DNA of 64,000 nucleotides from Bradyrhizobium sp. CB82 (GCF_029714405.1 NZ_CP121650.1:5275001-5339000); one strand, 5' to 3'. Counted from the first letter of the stretch, positions 26,376-35,796 are shown. Notes: generated by a model not told the origin, from the letters alone. Translations and numbers: made by a program.

Positions 26376-27485
26376 CTAGGCCGGCACCGCGCCGAGCCGC
26401 GACGCCAGCCAGTCGAAGATATACTCGTTGGCGAGGCTCGGGTTGTCGGCATGCGACTGCGCCGCGGCGGTCTCCTCAGCCGTGAACACTCGAAGCGTCA
26501 CGTCCGGCCGAGCGGACCGCACCTGCTGCACCATCTGCCGCGCGCGGTCCGACTTCAGCCAGCCGTCATCACCGAGCGTGATCAGCACCGGACAATCGAT
26601 GTCGCGGGCGATCAGGGTGGCCTCAGGCCCGGGGACCAGACCGGCATCGTGCAGCATGATACGGTTGGCGAGGAAAGCGCGCTCGTGCAGATCCCACAGC
26701 CCGCCGTCACACACCGCCGCCGCGAGCCGCGGCTCGTGCACGATCGCGCGGGCCACGAACGAGGAGCCCCAGCCGTCCGCGAGGATCGCGACGCGGCCAA
26801 AGTCGACGTCGGCGCGCGACGACAGATAGTCCATGATCGCGGTGATCGACGTCTCGAGATCGCGCCGGCGCAGGATCCAGTCGAGGTCATCGTCGCAGCG
26901 CTCGCCCAAAAGATCGATCGCCAGCATCGACAGACCGCGCTCGCGCGCGAACGGCGCGAGCTTGATCAAGAACTCCTCCTTGCGATGCCCGGGCTCGCCG
27001 ATGCAGACCACCGTCGCCGCCGGCCGGCCCGTGGATCGCACCGGCAGGAAGTAGCCCTGGAGCGAATGACCGTTCAGCCACGGCAGTGTGACGACCTCGC
27101 CTGCGGGGCTGCTCACCTTGAGGAAGCTGCGCGCGCAGCCCTGCATCGCCAGGACCGCGTCAGTGCGTCGCGGGTCCGCAGGCTCGAGCGGAAGTGCCGC
27201 GGCATTGTAGTAGCTGACGGCGCGAAGCCAGTTGCGCTGGGCAGTGGCGATATGGCCACCGGCGAACGCCGCCTCGCCGCGCTCGCGATTGGTCTGCGCT
27301 AGCGCCAGCCATTCGCGGTGCCAGGATAGCTCGTCGCCGCGCCTGATCCGTCGCGCGATCAGGAGGCATTCGGCGATCGTCGCCCCGCCCTGCTGGGCAA
27401 CCGTGAGCAATCGCATGAATTCGGCGGACAGGTCCTCCCGCTCCGGCCAGAAAGCCCAATCGTCGGGAAGGCAGGCGGGGATCAT
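26376..27485 (-). CDS. Alpha/beta-hydrolase fold protein lacking the usual nucleophile
   Basis: The 369-residue protein has a helical N-terminal part (about residues 1-110) and an alpha/beta-hydrolase domain like the FrsA/dihydropseudooxynicotine hydrolase group. The late Asp (LGDDGWL) and His (QSHADNPS) are in place, but the nucleophile elbow reads ILADGWGSS where GxSxG is expected, so Ser is replaced by Gly. Either an adjacent Ser serves or the protein is not a hydrolase. ATG 27485 is used; a TTG nine codons earlier is possible. It is convergent with the MarR gene. Confidence 0.7.
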   Translation of the reverse strand: MIPACLPDDWAFWPEREDLSAEFMRLLTVAQQGGATIAECLLIARRIRRGDELSWHREWLALAQTNRERGEAAFAGGHIATAQRNWLRAVSYYNAAALPLEPADPRRTDAVLAMQGCARSFLKVSSPAGEVVTLPWLNGHSLQGYFLPVRSTGRPAATVVCIGEPGHRKEEFLIKLAPFARERGLSMLAIDLLGERCDDDLDWILRRRDLETSITAIMDYLSSRADVDFGRVAILADGWGSSFVARAIVHEPRLAAAVCDGGLWDLHERAFLANRIMLHDAGLVPGPEATLIARDIDCPVLITLGDDGWLKSDRARQMVQQVRSARPDVTLRVFTAEETAAAQSHADNPSLANEYIFDWLASRLGAVPA

Positions 27486-27920
27486 GCAAGCTTCATTTGC
27501 TATCTTCAACAATTGACCGAATAACTTATTTTGATCCGGCTACCAAGTTACCGGCGGCCGAAACGGCGTCGCAATGACATGCCTGGCGATCAAGATCGCT
27601 TGAATGAGCGCGTGATATCCCCTGGGTGACTGTCCATTGCTTCGCCATCGCGACCGCCGCCACCCGCATCTTCACGAGCGTCGGATTCAGCGGAAGCGCA
27701 ATCCGGCATCATCGCCTCAGTCCGCGCACAACTCCGGATACGTGTCACTCGATCTCAGAGCGATCCCTGCGCCCATGCTCCGTCATGGCGAGCGCAGCGA
27801 AGCGATCCAGGCGCACCGCGGCGGGATTCTGGATTGCTTCGCTGCGCTCGCAATGACGAGATCGGGGCGCGTATCCCGCCCCCTCGCTACCGCCGCCCGA
27901 TGGAGAACGCCGAAGCGCCC
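27486..27920. other. Intergenic stretch with one palindromic repeat
   Basis: Nothing coding is supported in these 435 bases. The AT-rich part near 27510-27535 probably holds the promoter of the leftward hydrolase-like gene, and a repeat occupies 27782-27857. Confidence 0.5.
27782..27857. repeat. Long hairpin repeat
   Basis: GTCATGGCGAGCGCAGCGAA on the left matches TTCGCTGCGCTCGCAATGAC on the right in inverted form, continuing inward through GATCCAG/CTGGATT for a near-perfect stem of about 29 bases. It has the same GTCAT ends as the other REP-like units but a different core. Confidence 0.75.
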
Positions 27921-28892
27921 TCACCCCAGCCGCCAGCCGACCTCCTGCGCAAAGTTCTCATAGAAGGCGCGCTCATAGGCCTCTTCCGGCGTGGCGCGCA
28001 CGCGCTGATCGAGGCGCACGGCGTCCTCGCCGACCAGGATGCGCCACCTCTCGGCCTTGACGCCGTCGAGGATGATCTTCGCGGCCTGCGCGGCCGTCGT
28101 CGGCGCATCCTCGCGAAAGCTGCGGGCGCGCTCGGCGAAGGCCGCCTGGACGTCCTCGTCCGACATCTTGTCGGCATCCGGCACGCCGGCCGCGACCATG
28201 CGCTTGCGGGTCAGCACGACCTCGTCGGCATTGAGGCGCTCGGAGCCGTCCCCGCTCTGCACCTTGCGCGAGTTGGAGATGATCGAAGTGCCGACGTGAC
28301 CGGGCATCACGACCGAGCATTTGACATGCGGCGCGTGCAGGCGGAGATCGTTGATCAGCGCTTCCGTAAACCCCTTCACTGCGAATTTCGCCGAGCTGTA
28401 GGCCGTGTGCGCCTGCCCCATGCCGATCGAGGCCCAGAAGCCGTTGACGCTCGCGGTGTTGATGATGTGCGCCTCGTCGGCCGCAACCAGCATCGGCAGG
28501 AAGGTGCGCACGCCGAGATAGACCCCGCCCCAGCAGATATTGAAGGTGCGCTCCCACTGCTCGCGCGTGTTGCTGAACAGGCTGCCGCCGCCGCCGATGC
28601 CGGCATTGTTGAACAACAGGTGGATCCTGTCGGTCTTTTGCTGCTCGGCGAGCTCGTCGCGAAAGCGCTTGAGGTGATCCTCGATCGCGACGTCGGCGAC
28701 GTGGCTGGTGACGCGCAGGCCCTGGGGCAGCTTCTCGACCTCGCAGAGCCGCTTGGTCTCGGCCATCGCGGCTTCCGAGACATCGCACATCGCGACGTTG
28801 CAGCCCTCGGCGACGAGCTGGCGCGCGAGCTCGCGGCCCATCCCCGTTCCCCCGCCGGTGATGACGGCGATCTTTCCGGAAAAATCTTTCAT
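27921..28892 (-). CDS. SDR-family NAD(P)-dependent oxidoreductase
   Basis: The 323-residue protein has the classical SDR features: VITGGGTGMGRELARQL for the cofactor, NNAGIGGGG, and the catalytic Ser-Tyr-Lys in TASVNGFW and AYSSAKFAVKG. The C-terminal extension beyond residue 240 is helical. The ATG at 28892 gives the normal MKDFSGKIAVITG start; the frame is open further upstream. The substrate is not predictable. It lies next to a dapA-family pseudogene on the same strand, which may be a former partner. Confidence 0.85.
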   Translation of the reverse strand: MKDFSGKIAVITGGGTGMGRELARQLVAEGCNVAMCDVSEAAMAETKRLCEVEKLPQGLRVTSHVADVAIEDHLKRFRDELAEQQKTDRIHLLFNNAGIGGGGSLFSNTREQWERTFNICWGGVYLGVRTFLPMLVAADEAHIINTASVNGFWASIGMGQAHTAYSSAKFAVKGFTEALINDLRLHAPHVKCSVVMPGHVGTSIISNSRKVQSGDGSERLNADEVVLTRKRMVAAGVPDADKMSDEDVQAAFAERARSFREDAPTTAAQAAKIILDGVKAERWRILVGEDAVRLDQRVRATPEEAYERAFYENFAQEVGWRLG

Positions 28893-29026
28893 GGGCTCGG
28901 CCCCCCTCGCTGTTGGTGTGGCCTTCACGGGCAATGCGTGGGGCCGCTGCAAAGTGTAACAGCGCCGCGCATGCGGTAAAGCAGGCCGGCACTGCGTCAC
29001 GACGACGAATTATTTCGGCGGACGCA

Positions 29027-29330
29027 CTATTCCGCCGCCTGGAAATGCTGTCCGCCCGACATGCCCAGCCCCTCGAGCGCCTTGCGGGTCGCAACCTGCT
29101 GCACGGGCGATGCCTCCGGCATCGGCGCGCGCAGACGCCGACCACCAGCGGCGCCTCGGTCATGATCCGCGTGAGCAGCGCCGGCGAGAGGTAGGACCAC
29201 GGCACGACGTTGTAGATGATGATGGGCATGCCGGTCTCGTCCAGCCATGGCGCGGAAGTGCGCGATCATCGCCTCGTCGTCAGGCTTGAACAGATATTGC
29301 ACCGGGGTGACACCTGAAGGGCGGCGACAT
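29027..29330 (-). pseudogene. Dihydrodipicolinate-synthase-family remnant
   Basis: Pieces of a DapA-like protein appear in different minus-strand frames. One frame reads NVAALQV, a second continues VQYLFKPDDEAMIAHFRAMA, a third gives GMPIIIYNVVPWSYLSPALL and TRIMTEAPLVVGV, and the second frame returns with PMPEASPVQQVATRKALEG at the end. At least two frameshifts and a deletion of the C-terminal third are needed to explain this. The barrel core with the catalytic lysine is gone. Confidence 0.7.
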
Positions 29331-29541
29331 TCACGTCGCGCACAGCGCTCTTATTCGCTCATGGCGGTGGGTTCCCCGTATTTGTCCGGCTTCGGATTGA
29401 GGGGATTTTTTTTACAATCCGAATCGTCAAATGGGGCGAAAGCCGGGGTGAGTCCTCAAGCCATCGTGTCGCGGTCGACACACGGCGTGGCACTCCACTT
29501 GCATCTCCTCGTGGCGAGTAACAACCAAAGAGGTGAAACGC

Positions 29542-29781
29542 ATGTTTATTACAGTCGTGGCCGTGCTCTGTCGGCTTGGCGCAGCAGCCTCAGGCGGTTG
29601 CGTCGAGGAAATCGTCACAGACAGCAACATGACGCCCGAAATCTCGCTCATGCAGTGCGCAGTCGGCGCGCAGGCCGAACTCGCCAAGTGGATGGGCGAG
29701 CACCCGATCTACCGCGTTAACTGGCGCATCGAGCGCTACAAGTGCGTGCCGGGTCACTACGAGATCAAGGGCCGCGCCTAA
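29542..29781 (+). CDS. Small exported protein with three cysteines in the mature part
   Basis: The 79-residue product starts with a short hydrophobic signal (MFITVVAVLCRLGAAASG) and contains cysteines in GGCVEEI, LMQCAVG and RYKCVPG. GAGG eight bases before ATG 29542 supports this start; a GTG three codons earlier is weaker. The central SLMQCAVGAQAELAKWMGEH and the end RVNWRIERYKCVPG look like a small conserved hypothetical of Bradyrhizobium. No function is known to me. Confidence 0.6.
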   Translation: MFITVVAVLCRLGAAASGGCVEEIVTDSNMTPEISLMQCAVGAQAELAKWMGEHPIYRVNWRIERYKCVPGHYEIKGRA

Positions 29782-29853
29782 AGCCCACCCGCGCAAGGGA
29801 GGAAACGTCCCGAGGACCGGCTTCTGCCGACCTCCTGCCAAAGGTCCTGAAGA

Positions 29854-29900
29854 TGGTCGGAGCGAAAAGGAATTGAAACGTGCGCACCTAGTCTCCCAAG
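29854..29900. other. Degenerate copy of the 3' half of tRNA-Pro (possible attachment site)
   Basis: TGGTCGGAGCGA and CCTAGTCTCCCA are identical to the tRNA-Pro gene at 31639, in the same order and orientation and with similar spacing; the bases between are changed. It marks the far end of a 1.8-kb segment that lies downstream of the tRNA. Confidence 0.6.
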
Positions 29901-30381
29901 CGGAGGCAAGCATTCGATTGTTGCAGATTTTCTTGGAAATTAAACTGCTATCCGCCGATTGAAATCAAACGCATTCTGGTTCGGCTGCAATCTCGCTACA
30001 TGCTATCGGACGCTTGAGACCGCACAGCGCTTCTTACATAAGATTGCATGAAGGCGTCAGCCTTCGGTGCGGCGCTCGGATTCGATCAAGGCGTGCGTGC
30101 AGGAGGCGTGCGTGCAAACGCGTACCTCCTGCACGACGAGATCGTCGGGCACGCATCAGGGGCGGCGACGCGCGCCCAACGGATTTGGCAGGCAAATGAA
30201 ACGGGCGTCCGTTGGCAACCGGCCGCCCGGAAACGACTTTGATGCGGACATGGTGTGGTTAAGATGCAACGCGCGCTGTGTTTCGACGGGGAACGTCGGG
30301 TACCGAACCGTTTGCAGGCTCGCGTCAAGGTTACAGTAATTGCGCCGAGGCTGAGATCAGCCGCTTGATATTGGACTCGGT

Positions 30382-30407
30382 GGCCGCCCGGTATATTGCG
30401 GGCGGCC
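30382..30407 (+). terminator. Terminator-like hairpin
   Basis: GGCCGCCCG and CGGGCGGCC form a perfect nine-base stem with an eight-base loop, followed by CTTTCCTTTCC on the plus strand. The 480 bases before it (29901-30381) hold no gene I can support, only a short direct repeat of GGCGTGCGTGCA at about 30090, so the transcript it would end is unknown. Confidence 0.45.
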
Positions 30408-30442
30408 CTTTCCTTTCCTGACGCTGCGATTTGGGTTCTGCG

Positions 30443-30619
30443 ATGAACCGCAATCGATACCTCGAAGGACCACGTTGCACCGCGTGCGACCAGCCACGCA
30501 CATTCATTCGAAGCGAACCGTCCGCGGAGCGGTACGAAATTCGATCGTATGAATGTCCAGCCTGCAAGAGCGTGCTGCGGATCGTCGAGCGCAGCGAACC
30601 AAGCATGTTTCCGCGCTGA
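30443..30619 (+). CDS. Small zinc-ribbon-like protein
   Basis: The 58-residue protein contains CTACDQ near residue 12 and CPACKS near residue 38, two CxxC pairs spaced as in a zinc ribbon. Between them are charged residues (RSEPSAERYEIRSYE). ATG 30443 is used; a TTG just before is possible, and no clear ribosome site is seen. It lies inside the small tRNA-bounded island. Its role is unknown. Confidence 0.55.
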   Translation: MNRNRYLEGPRCTACDQPRTFIRSEPSAERYEIRSYECPACKSVLRIVERSEPSMFPR

Positions 30620-30670
30620 TTAGGAACCTCGTCCATGAGAGCGACTTAGTTGCGTGAGACACTTTTTCGA

Positions 30671-31159
30671 ATGGGCTTACCGATGGCGATCGACGCTTTT
30701 AGATCCACAACGCCGCTGTTTCTCCCCGAACGATTTTTCGTCGGGCGGCTCGAAGGCTGGGCAGTGTTGGAGAGTCTGGTTGGCGGATTGCTGAAACGCG
30801 CAACGATAGCCGGCCACGGCGAACTCGATACGGACACTGATACCGTGGGGTTCATAGAGACCTACACGTTCGATGATGGACACGCGGACACGCTGCATTG
30901 GACGATACGAAAAGGCGACGCAGGCAAGTACACCGGATTGGAAAATCGACTTGAAGGCGAGGCGATAGGCGAACAAGCCGGTTGCGCATTCCATTGGAAG
31001 TACACGCGGGACACGCCGCAAATGGGCGGCAGATCCTTCAAGCTGAATTTTGACGATTGGTTCTATGCGATCGATGAGCGAGTTTGCATCGTGCGGGGTA
31101 GCGCCGGGCGAGCAGGCATCCCGTTCGCGACGGGGCATGTGACCTATCGTAAGCTCTAA
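30671..31159 (+). CDS. DUF3833-like protein
   Basis: The 162-residue protein has FFVGRLEGWAVLES at the start, then a repeated beta-sheet pattern with TYTFDDGHADTLHWTI, CAFHWKYTRDTP and KLNFDDWFYAIDERVCIV, matching the DUF3833 family, which usually consists of small envelope lipoproteins. Here no signal peptide or lipobox is seen, so the copy may be cytoplasmic or 5'-truncated. Its stop overlaps the stop of the convergent phasin gene. Starts at 30650 (TTG) and 30683 (ATG) are alternatives. Confidence 0.6.
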   Translation: MGLPMAIDAFRSTTPLFLPERFFVGRLEGWAVLESLVGGLLKRATIAGHGELDTDTDTVGFIETYTFDDGHADTLHWTIRKGDAGKYTGLENRLEGEAIGEQAGCAFHWKYTRDTPQMGGRSFKLNFDDWFYAIDERVCIVRGSAGRAGIPFATGHVTYRKL

Positions 31160-31452
31160 CGCTTCGGCGCAAGCTCGCGCATGAACTCGCTGGCGTGTTC
31201 GATTTGAAGCCGCAAGTACTCGGCCTGCAGAGCGATCACTTCTTGCAAGTTTTTGGCGCACGCGAGCTTGCGTGCGTATTCAAGCGAGGTCGCTACATTC
31301 CGTTGCGCCAAGTCGAGCGCGAGGTCTCCGGGCGGAGGAAAAGGCATTTGGGCGGCCTGGAAGAAGAACGAGAACGCTTTCTCGGTTTGATCGATCGTCC
31401 TTTCGACCAACTCGCGAACGTCCGACGGAACTTCCAGCGCCTGGTTCTTCAT
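31156..31452 (-). CDS. Short phasin-family protein
   Basis: The 98-residue, almost wholly helical protein reads VPSDVRELVERTIDQTEKAF followed by NVATSLEYARKLACAKNLQE, the heptad-rich pattern of the phasin_2 domain. Phasins coat polyhydroxyalkanoate granules. ATG 31452 gives the family start MKNQALEVPSD; the longer open frame upstream is probably not translated, and the ribosome site is weak. It lies within the tRNA-bounded segment, where a phasin could be cargo or a displaced chromosomal gene. Confidence 0.65.
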   Translation of the reverse strand: MKNQALEVPSDVRELVERTIDQTEKAFSFFFQAAQMPFPPPGDLALDLAQRNVATSLEYARKLACAKNLQEVIALQAEYLRLQIEHASEFMRELAPKR

Positions 31453-31638
31453 CTCGATGCCATTCGGCCACCGCGTGGAGCGGAGGCTACGCCGATAATC
31501 CTGACCGGTTGAACTCTCCGACCGAAGCGAAACGTCTTTTTGAAGAAATGGGAAGAGCAAAGCCCAAGGCGCTCAAGCCGCAGACTCTCGCCGAAAAAAC
31601 CGGCTGATCTTTCTCTTGCAATTGCAAGGGCTTAGAAA

Positions 31639-31716
31639 TGGTCGGAGCGAGAGGATTTGAACCTCCGACCCCTAGTCTCCCAGACTAGTGCGCTAACCGG
31701 GCTGCGCCACGCTCCG
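31639..31716 (-). tRNA. tRNA-Pro, anticodon GGG
   Basis: The minus strand folds into a full cloverleaf: acceptor stem CGGAGCG/CGCTCCG, D arm with AGCCCGGTTA, anticodon arm CTAGT-CTGGGAG-ACTAG (anticodon GGG), T arm GGAGG-TTCAAAT-CCTCT, and an encoded 3' CCA (TGG at 31639-31641 on the plus strand). A degenerate copy of its 3' half lies 1.8 kb downstream at 29854. Confidence 0.95.
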
Positions 31717-31811
31717 AATGCCGTTCCCATAGCTAGGATCAGGGCTTTGCGCAAGGCGGTGAACCGCCCGCACCGCCGGGAACATCCTCTGCAATTGCAG
31801 AATGTGCCCGC

Positions 31812-32381
31812 TCAGCCGCTCTTCAGGGCCTCCTCGAGCAGTTCGCGGCAGGCGACGAGATCCTGGAGCGCCCGTTCCAGCCGTTCACGGTCGGCCGGAT
31901 TCGGGCCGGCGCGCTCGCTCGGGCCCTTGCGGAAGGTGGTGAGGACCTCCTCGTCGTCGATCTCGGCGAAGCGGAAGTCGATGCCTTCCTCCTCCTCGCC
32001 CTGGTAATCGTCGTCGTCGGTGTCGACGCCGCGGACCTCTTGTTCCTCCTCGGTCTCCATCAGGCTCTGCCCGATCGCATCCTCGATCGCGCCGAACGAG
32101 ACCGCGGCCGACGAATCGGCGAGCCCCTGGACGGACTTGATGCCGTGCTCCTTGAGGATCCGCTGCACGCCGCGGATGGTATAGCCCTCGCCGTAGAGCA
32201 GCCGGCGGATGCCCTTGAGCAGGTCGACGTCGTCGGGGCGGTAGTAGCGGCGGCCGCCGCTGCGCTTCATCGGCTTGATCTGGGAGAAGCGGGTCTCCCA
32301 GAACCGCAGTACGTGCTGCGGGATATCGAGGTCCTGCGCTACTTCGCTGATGGTGCGGAACGCATCCGGCGCCTTGTCCAA
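31812..32381 (-). CDS. MerR-family transcriptional regulator
   Basis: The 189-residue protein begins with a MerR winged helix: [20 protein letters not shown], then [20 protein letters not shown]. It is followed by an acidic middle ([13 protein letters not shown]) and a helical tail. The position immediately downstream of ihfA is common in alphaproteobacteria. No metal-binding cysteines are present, so it is not a metal sensor of the MerR/CueR kind. The target genes are not known; it may be co-transcribed with ihfA (24-base gap). Confidence 0.85.
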   Translation of the reverse strand: MDKAPDAFRTISEVAQDLDIPQHVLRFWETRFSQIKPMKRSGGRRYYRPDDVDLLKGIRRLLYGEGYTIRGVQRILKEHGIKSVQGLADSSAAVSFGAIEDAIGQSLMETEEEQEVRGVDTDDDDYQGEEEEGIDFRFAEIDDEEVLTTFRKGPSERAGPNPADRERLERALQDLVACRELLEEALKSG

Positions 32382-32405
32382 ATGCCGGCTCCTTATGGGA
32401 GGCGA

Positions 32406-32747
32406 TTAGGCCTCCGGTTGAGTCTTGCTACCGTCGCCATTGGCCTTGTGTTGCGCATTGATCCGCTGCTTCAGGATGGCGGACGGCTTGAACACCATCA
32501 CCCGGCGCGGCGAGATCGGCACTTCCGTGCCGGTCTTCGGATTGCGGCCGATACGCTGGCCCTTCTTGCGCACCATGAAGGAGCCGAACGAGGACAGTTT
32601 CACCGTCTCGCCCCGCTCAAGGCAATCGGTGATCTCCTTCAACACGAGTTCCACGAAGGCAGACGATTCCGTCCGCGACAGTCCGACCTTTTGGTAGACG
32701 GCCTCGCAGAGATCAACACGCGTTACGGTTTTACTAGTCTCGGTCAT
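32406..32747 (-). CDS. ihfA: Integration host factor subunit alpha
   Basis: The 113-residue protein shows the bacterial DNA-bending (HU/IHF) signature [20 protein letters not shown] and the alpha-subunit start [19 protein letters not shown]. With IhfB it bends DNA sharply at promoters and recombination sites. ATG 32747 is preceded by a GGGGCAGGG stretch; a longer frame adds nine residues. It lies between fabH and a MerR gene, all on the minus strand, as in other Rhizobiales. Confidence 0.93.
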   Translation of the reverse strand: MTETSKTVTRVDLCEAVYQKVGLSRTESSAFVELVLKEITDCLERGETVKLSSFGSFMVRKKGQRIGRNPKTGTEVPISPRRVMVFKPSAILKQRINAQHKANGDGSKTQPEA

Positions 32748-32879
32748 CGCCCTGCCCCACATCACGGCGAACAATTGTCGTCTAAAATTATGAGGTTACG
32801 AGACGACGGTCAACCCGCTCAGCAGTGCTTGAGTCGGCAAAATGGCCCGCAATCTCGGCAAAATTTCATCAATCGCGCT

Positions 32880-33860
32880 CTACCAGCGCACGAGCGCGGA
32901 GCCCCAGGTGAAGCCGCCCCCCATCGCTTCGAGCAGAACCAGGTCGCCGCGCTTGATGCGGCCGTCCTTCAGCGCCACCGAAAGCGCCAGCGGAATCGAT
33001 GCGGCCGAGGTGTTGCCGTGGCGGTCGACGGTGAGCACCACCTTCTGCGGTGCGATATGCAACTTATGCGCGGAGGCGTCGATAATTCGCTTATTGGCCT
33101 GGTGCGGCACGAACCAGTCAATGCTCTCGGCATTGAGGCCGGTGGCCTCGAAGGCATCGACGATCACGTCAGTGATCATGCCGACCGCATGCTTGAAGAC
33201 CTCGCGGCCTTCCATGCGCAGGTGACCGACGGTCTGCGTCGAGGACGGACCGCCATCGACGAACAGCTTGGCCTTGTGGCGGCCGTCGGAGCGCAGATGC
33301 GTGGTCAGCAAGCCGCGGTCGGCGGCGGCGTTGCCCGGCTGCTCCTGCGCCTCCAGCACGATCGCGCCGGCCCCGTCGCCGAACAGCACGCAAGTGCCGC
33401 GATCGTTCCAGTCGAGGATGCGTGAAAAGGTCTCCGCACCGATGACGAGCGCGCGCTTGTAGGCGCCGGTGCGCAAGAAATTGTCGGCGGTCGCGAGCGC
33501 GAACACGAAGCCCGAGCACACCGCCTGAAGGTCGAAGGCCGCGCCATGGGTGATGCCGAGCCCATGCTGCACGGCGACCGCGGTCGCGGGGAACGTGTTG
33601 TCCGGCGTCGAGGTTGCCAGCACGATCAGCTCGATCGACTGCGCGTCCACGCCGGCATTGGCGAGCGCGGCCTGCGCGGCCTTGATCGCCAGATGCGAGG
33701 TGAACTCGCCTTCCGCCGCGACGTGGCGCTCGCGAATGCCGGTGCGCTGCACGATCCAGTCGTCGGACGTGTCGACGCGCTGCGCCAGCTGGGCATTGGT
33801 CAGAACCTGCTCCGGCAGATAGGCGCCGCAGCCCAGTACGACCGAACGAATTTTGGTCAC
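32880..33860 (-). CDS. fabH: Beta-ketoacyl-ACP synthase III
   Basis: The 326-residue protein has the Cys-His-Asn triad of [28 protein letters not shown] and [13 protein letters not shown]. It joins acetyl-CoA to malonyl-ACP and starts fatty acid synthesis in the cytoplasm. Its start overlaps the plsX stop by four bases (ATGA), so the two are translated together. ihfA follows downstream. Confidence 0.95.
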   Translation of the reverse strand: MTKIRSVVLGCGAYLPEQVLTNAQLAQRVDTSDDWIVQRTGIRERHVAAEGEFTSHLAIKAAQAALANAGVDAQSIELIVLATSTPDNTFPATAVAVQHGLGITHGAAFDLQAVCSGFVFALATADNFLRTGAYKRALVIGAETFSRILDWNDRGTCVLFGDGAGAIVLEAQEQPGNAAADRGLLTTHLRSDGRHKAKLFVDGGPSSTQTVGHLRMEGREVFKHAVGMITDVIVDAFEATGLNAESIDWFVPHQANKRIIDASAHKLHIAPQKVVLTVDRHGNTSAASIPLALSVALKDGRIKRGDLVLLEAMGGGFTWGSALVRW

Positions 33861-34918
33861 GAAACAGCCTCCTGCGCGGTCGGCACTGAAGTCAGCGCGC
33901 CACCGTCGCGGTTGAGCATCTGATTGATCTTGGTCAGGAGATCGTAATGCACCATCTCATAGCCAACATCGATCGCGTAGGCAAAGCCTTCGGCAGTGAC
34001 GCCGCCATGGCTCTTGACCACGACCCCTTTCAATCCGAGGAAAACCCCACCATTGGACTTGTTGGGGTCCATCTTGTCGCGCAGGGTCTGAAAGGCGCCG
34101 CGGGCGAAAAGATAGCCGAGCTTGGACATCCAGCTCCGCTGCATTTCGTTGCGGAGCAGTTCCGCCATCTGGCGCGCGGTTCCCTCGGCGGCCTTGAGCG
34201 CGATGTTGCCACTGAATCCCTCGGTCACGATCACGTCGGCCAGACCCTTGCCGATGCCGTCTCCCTCGACGAAGCCGATATAGTCGAGCTGCGGCAGGTT
34301 CATTGCGCGCAGCGTTTCGCCGGCCTCGCGGATCTCCTCGTGGCCCTTGATCTCCTCGACCCCGATATTGAGCAGGCCGACCGTGGGGCGCGGCTTGTTG
34401 AACAAGACGCTTGCCATCGCCGCGCCCATGACCGCCAGCGACACCAGATGGTGCGCATCGCCGCCGATGGTGGCGCCGAGGTCGAGCACGACGGATTCGC
34501 CGCGTTTGGTAGGCCATATCCCCGTGATCGCCGGGCGGTCGATGCCGGGCAGCGTGCGCAGATGGAAGCGTGACATCGCCATCAGCGCGCCGGTGTTGCC
34601 GGCTGAGATCGCGACATCCGCGTCACCCTTCTTCACAGCGTCGATCGCTAGCCACATCGAGGAGGTCCTGCGGCCGCGCCGCAGCGCCTGGCTCGGCTTG
34701 TCCTCCATGCTGACGGCGACGTCGGTGTGGATCACCTTCGAGGCGGCCTTCAGCAAGGGGTGCTTCTGGAGCTCCGGCTCGATCTTGGCGCGGTCGCCGA
34801 CCAGCAGGAATTCGACATCGGGATGCCGGGCAAGCGAGATGGCAGCACCGGGAATGACCACGGGGGCGCCGACGTCGCCCCCCATGGCGTCAAGCGCAAT
34901 TCGAACCTTGCTTGGCAT
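33857..34918 (-). CDS. plsX: Phosphate acyltransferase PlsX
   Basis: The 353-residue protein opens [20 protein letters not shown], the PlsX signature, and contains [24 protein letters not shown] text (here [20 protein letters not shown]) and [15 protein letters not shown]. It turns acyl-ACP into acyl-phosphate for membrane lipid synthesis. ATG 34918 is used; the longer frame is not supported by a ribosome site. It is coupled to fabH by a 4-base overlap. About 300 bases separate it from the DUF177 gene upstream. Confidence 0.95.
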   Translation of the reverse strand: MPSKVRIALDAMGGDVGAPVVIPGAAISLARHPDVEFLLVGDRAKIEPELQKHPLLKAASKVIHTDVAVSMEDKPSQALRRGRRTSSMWLAIDAVKKGDADVAISAGNTGALMAMSRFHLRTLPGIDRPAITGIWPTKRGESVVLDLGATIGGDAHHLVSLAVMGAAMASVLFNKPRPTVGLLNIGVEEIKGHEEIREAGETLRAMNLPQLDYIGFVEGDGIGKGLADVIVTEGFSGNIALKAAEGTARQMAELLRNEMQRSWMSKLGYLFARGAFQTLRDKMDPNKSNGGVFLGLKGVVVKSHGGVTAEGFAYAIDVGYEMVHYDLLTKINQMLNRDGGALTSVPTAQEAVS

Positions 34919-35226
34919 AGAAGTCCCGGAAACCTGATCTCGTGCGGTCAAAAGCTGGCGGGGCCGCGAAATGGGTTCGCCATCATCAACAGCGATCGGC
35001 CAGGCGCCACACCGCACCCGGACCGGGCCGCGACAATAGCGTTTCCCCGCGTCGAAACAACCTCTTGACCCCAGACTTTTACATCCCGGGCGATCACGGA
35101 TCGTACCCGCCCCAGCGAGAAAAACATCATGAAGTCAAGCCGATGGAGCAATCTTTCAACCTGACGAGGCAAACCATTCATGCACATCGCAAAGCGAGCC
35201 CGCCCGCGGCGCACCGTTATTTGCCC
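34919..35226. other. Gap between DUF177 and plsX genes
   Basis: These 308 bases contain no gene I can support. Many alphaproteobacteria have a similar gap here. It should hold the plsX promoter on the minus strand, but no clear -35/-10 pair was identified. Confidence 0.4.
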
Positions 35227-35796
35227 TCATTTGCGCTTGGGCTTGTCCTGAAGCGCCTTCAACGCCGCAAAGGGGTGATCCTCGGGATCGGGAGCGGTCA
35301 CCTGCGCCTCGAACACCGCGCCCGGTTTGCGCGGATAGGGGTCGATGCCCAGGAACAGGGCGTCCGTCGCCAGCCGGCCGAGATCGATGGCGCCGGCCAT
35401 GATCGCCTCCGGCGGCTCGGGGGCAGCCTCCGCGCCGTCGCTGTCATGCCCCTCCTCGATGAGGTCGGCCAGTCGCCGCGCCTCGGCTTCGGGGGCAAAC
35501 ATCAGGTCGATCTCCTCGTCGATCTCGCTCTCGATCGGGTCGAGCGTCACCACACAGGTCTGACCGATCCGCGCCCGCACGCTGCCGGTGACATGCACCC
35601 GCCCGCCGCTCTTCGGGGACATGTCGAAAGAGGCCTGGGCGGAGAGGATCTCGCGAACCCCCGCAACCTCGGCCATGGCCTCGCGCTCGCGGCTCGATGC
35701 CTCGATCTCCCGATGCAGGCCGGTGTCCGGGATCTGCGCCACGATCACGGGCACGCGCCATGGATCGGTCTCGGGTCCGGCATTGGATCTGGTCAT
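35227..35796 (-). CDS. DUF177 (YceD-type) protein
   Basis: The 189-residue protein has the YceD-family core with GRVHVTGSVRARIGQTCVVT and then LDPIESEIDEEIDLMF, followed by the family's DLGRLATDALFLGIDPYPRK. In bacteria YceD is often linked to rpmF and to rRNA maturation; here no rpmF follows. It overlaps the upstream cytochrome chaperone gene by four bases (ATGA), which points to translational coupling. The last residues are basic (KPKRK). Confidence 0.85.
   Translation of the reverse strand: MTRSNAGPETDPWRVPVIVAQIPDTGLHREIEASSREREAMAEVAGVREILSAQASFDMSPKSGGRVHVTGSVRARIGQTCVVTLDPIESEIDEEIDLMFAPEAEARRLADLIEEGHDSDGAEAAPEPPEAIMAGAIDLGRLATDALFLGIDPYPRKPGAVFEAQVTAPDPEDHPFAALKALQDKPKRK

Noticed and set aside
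27973..29229. 418-residue minus-strand frame covering the SDR gene
   Set aside because: Only its first 35 residues (the dapA remnant) are protein-like; the rest is an out-of-frame shadow of the SDR gene.
30048..30242. 64-residue frame in the island
   Set aside because: No ribosome site, no motif; short frames are expected by chance here.
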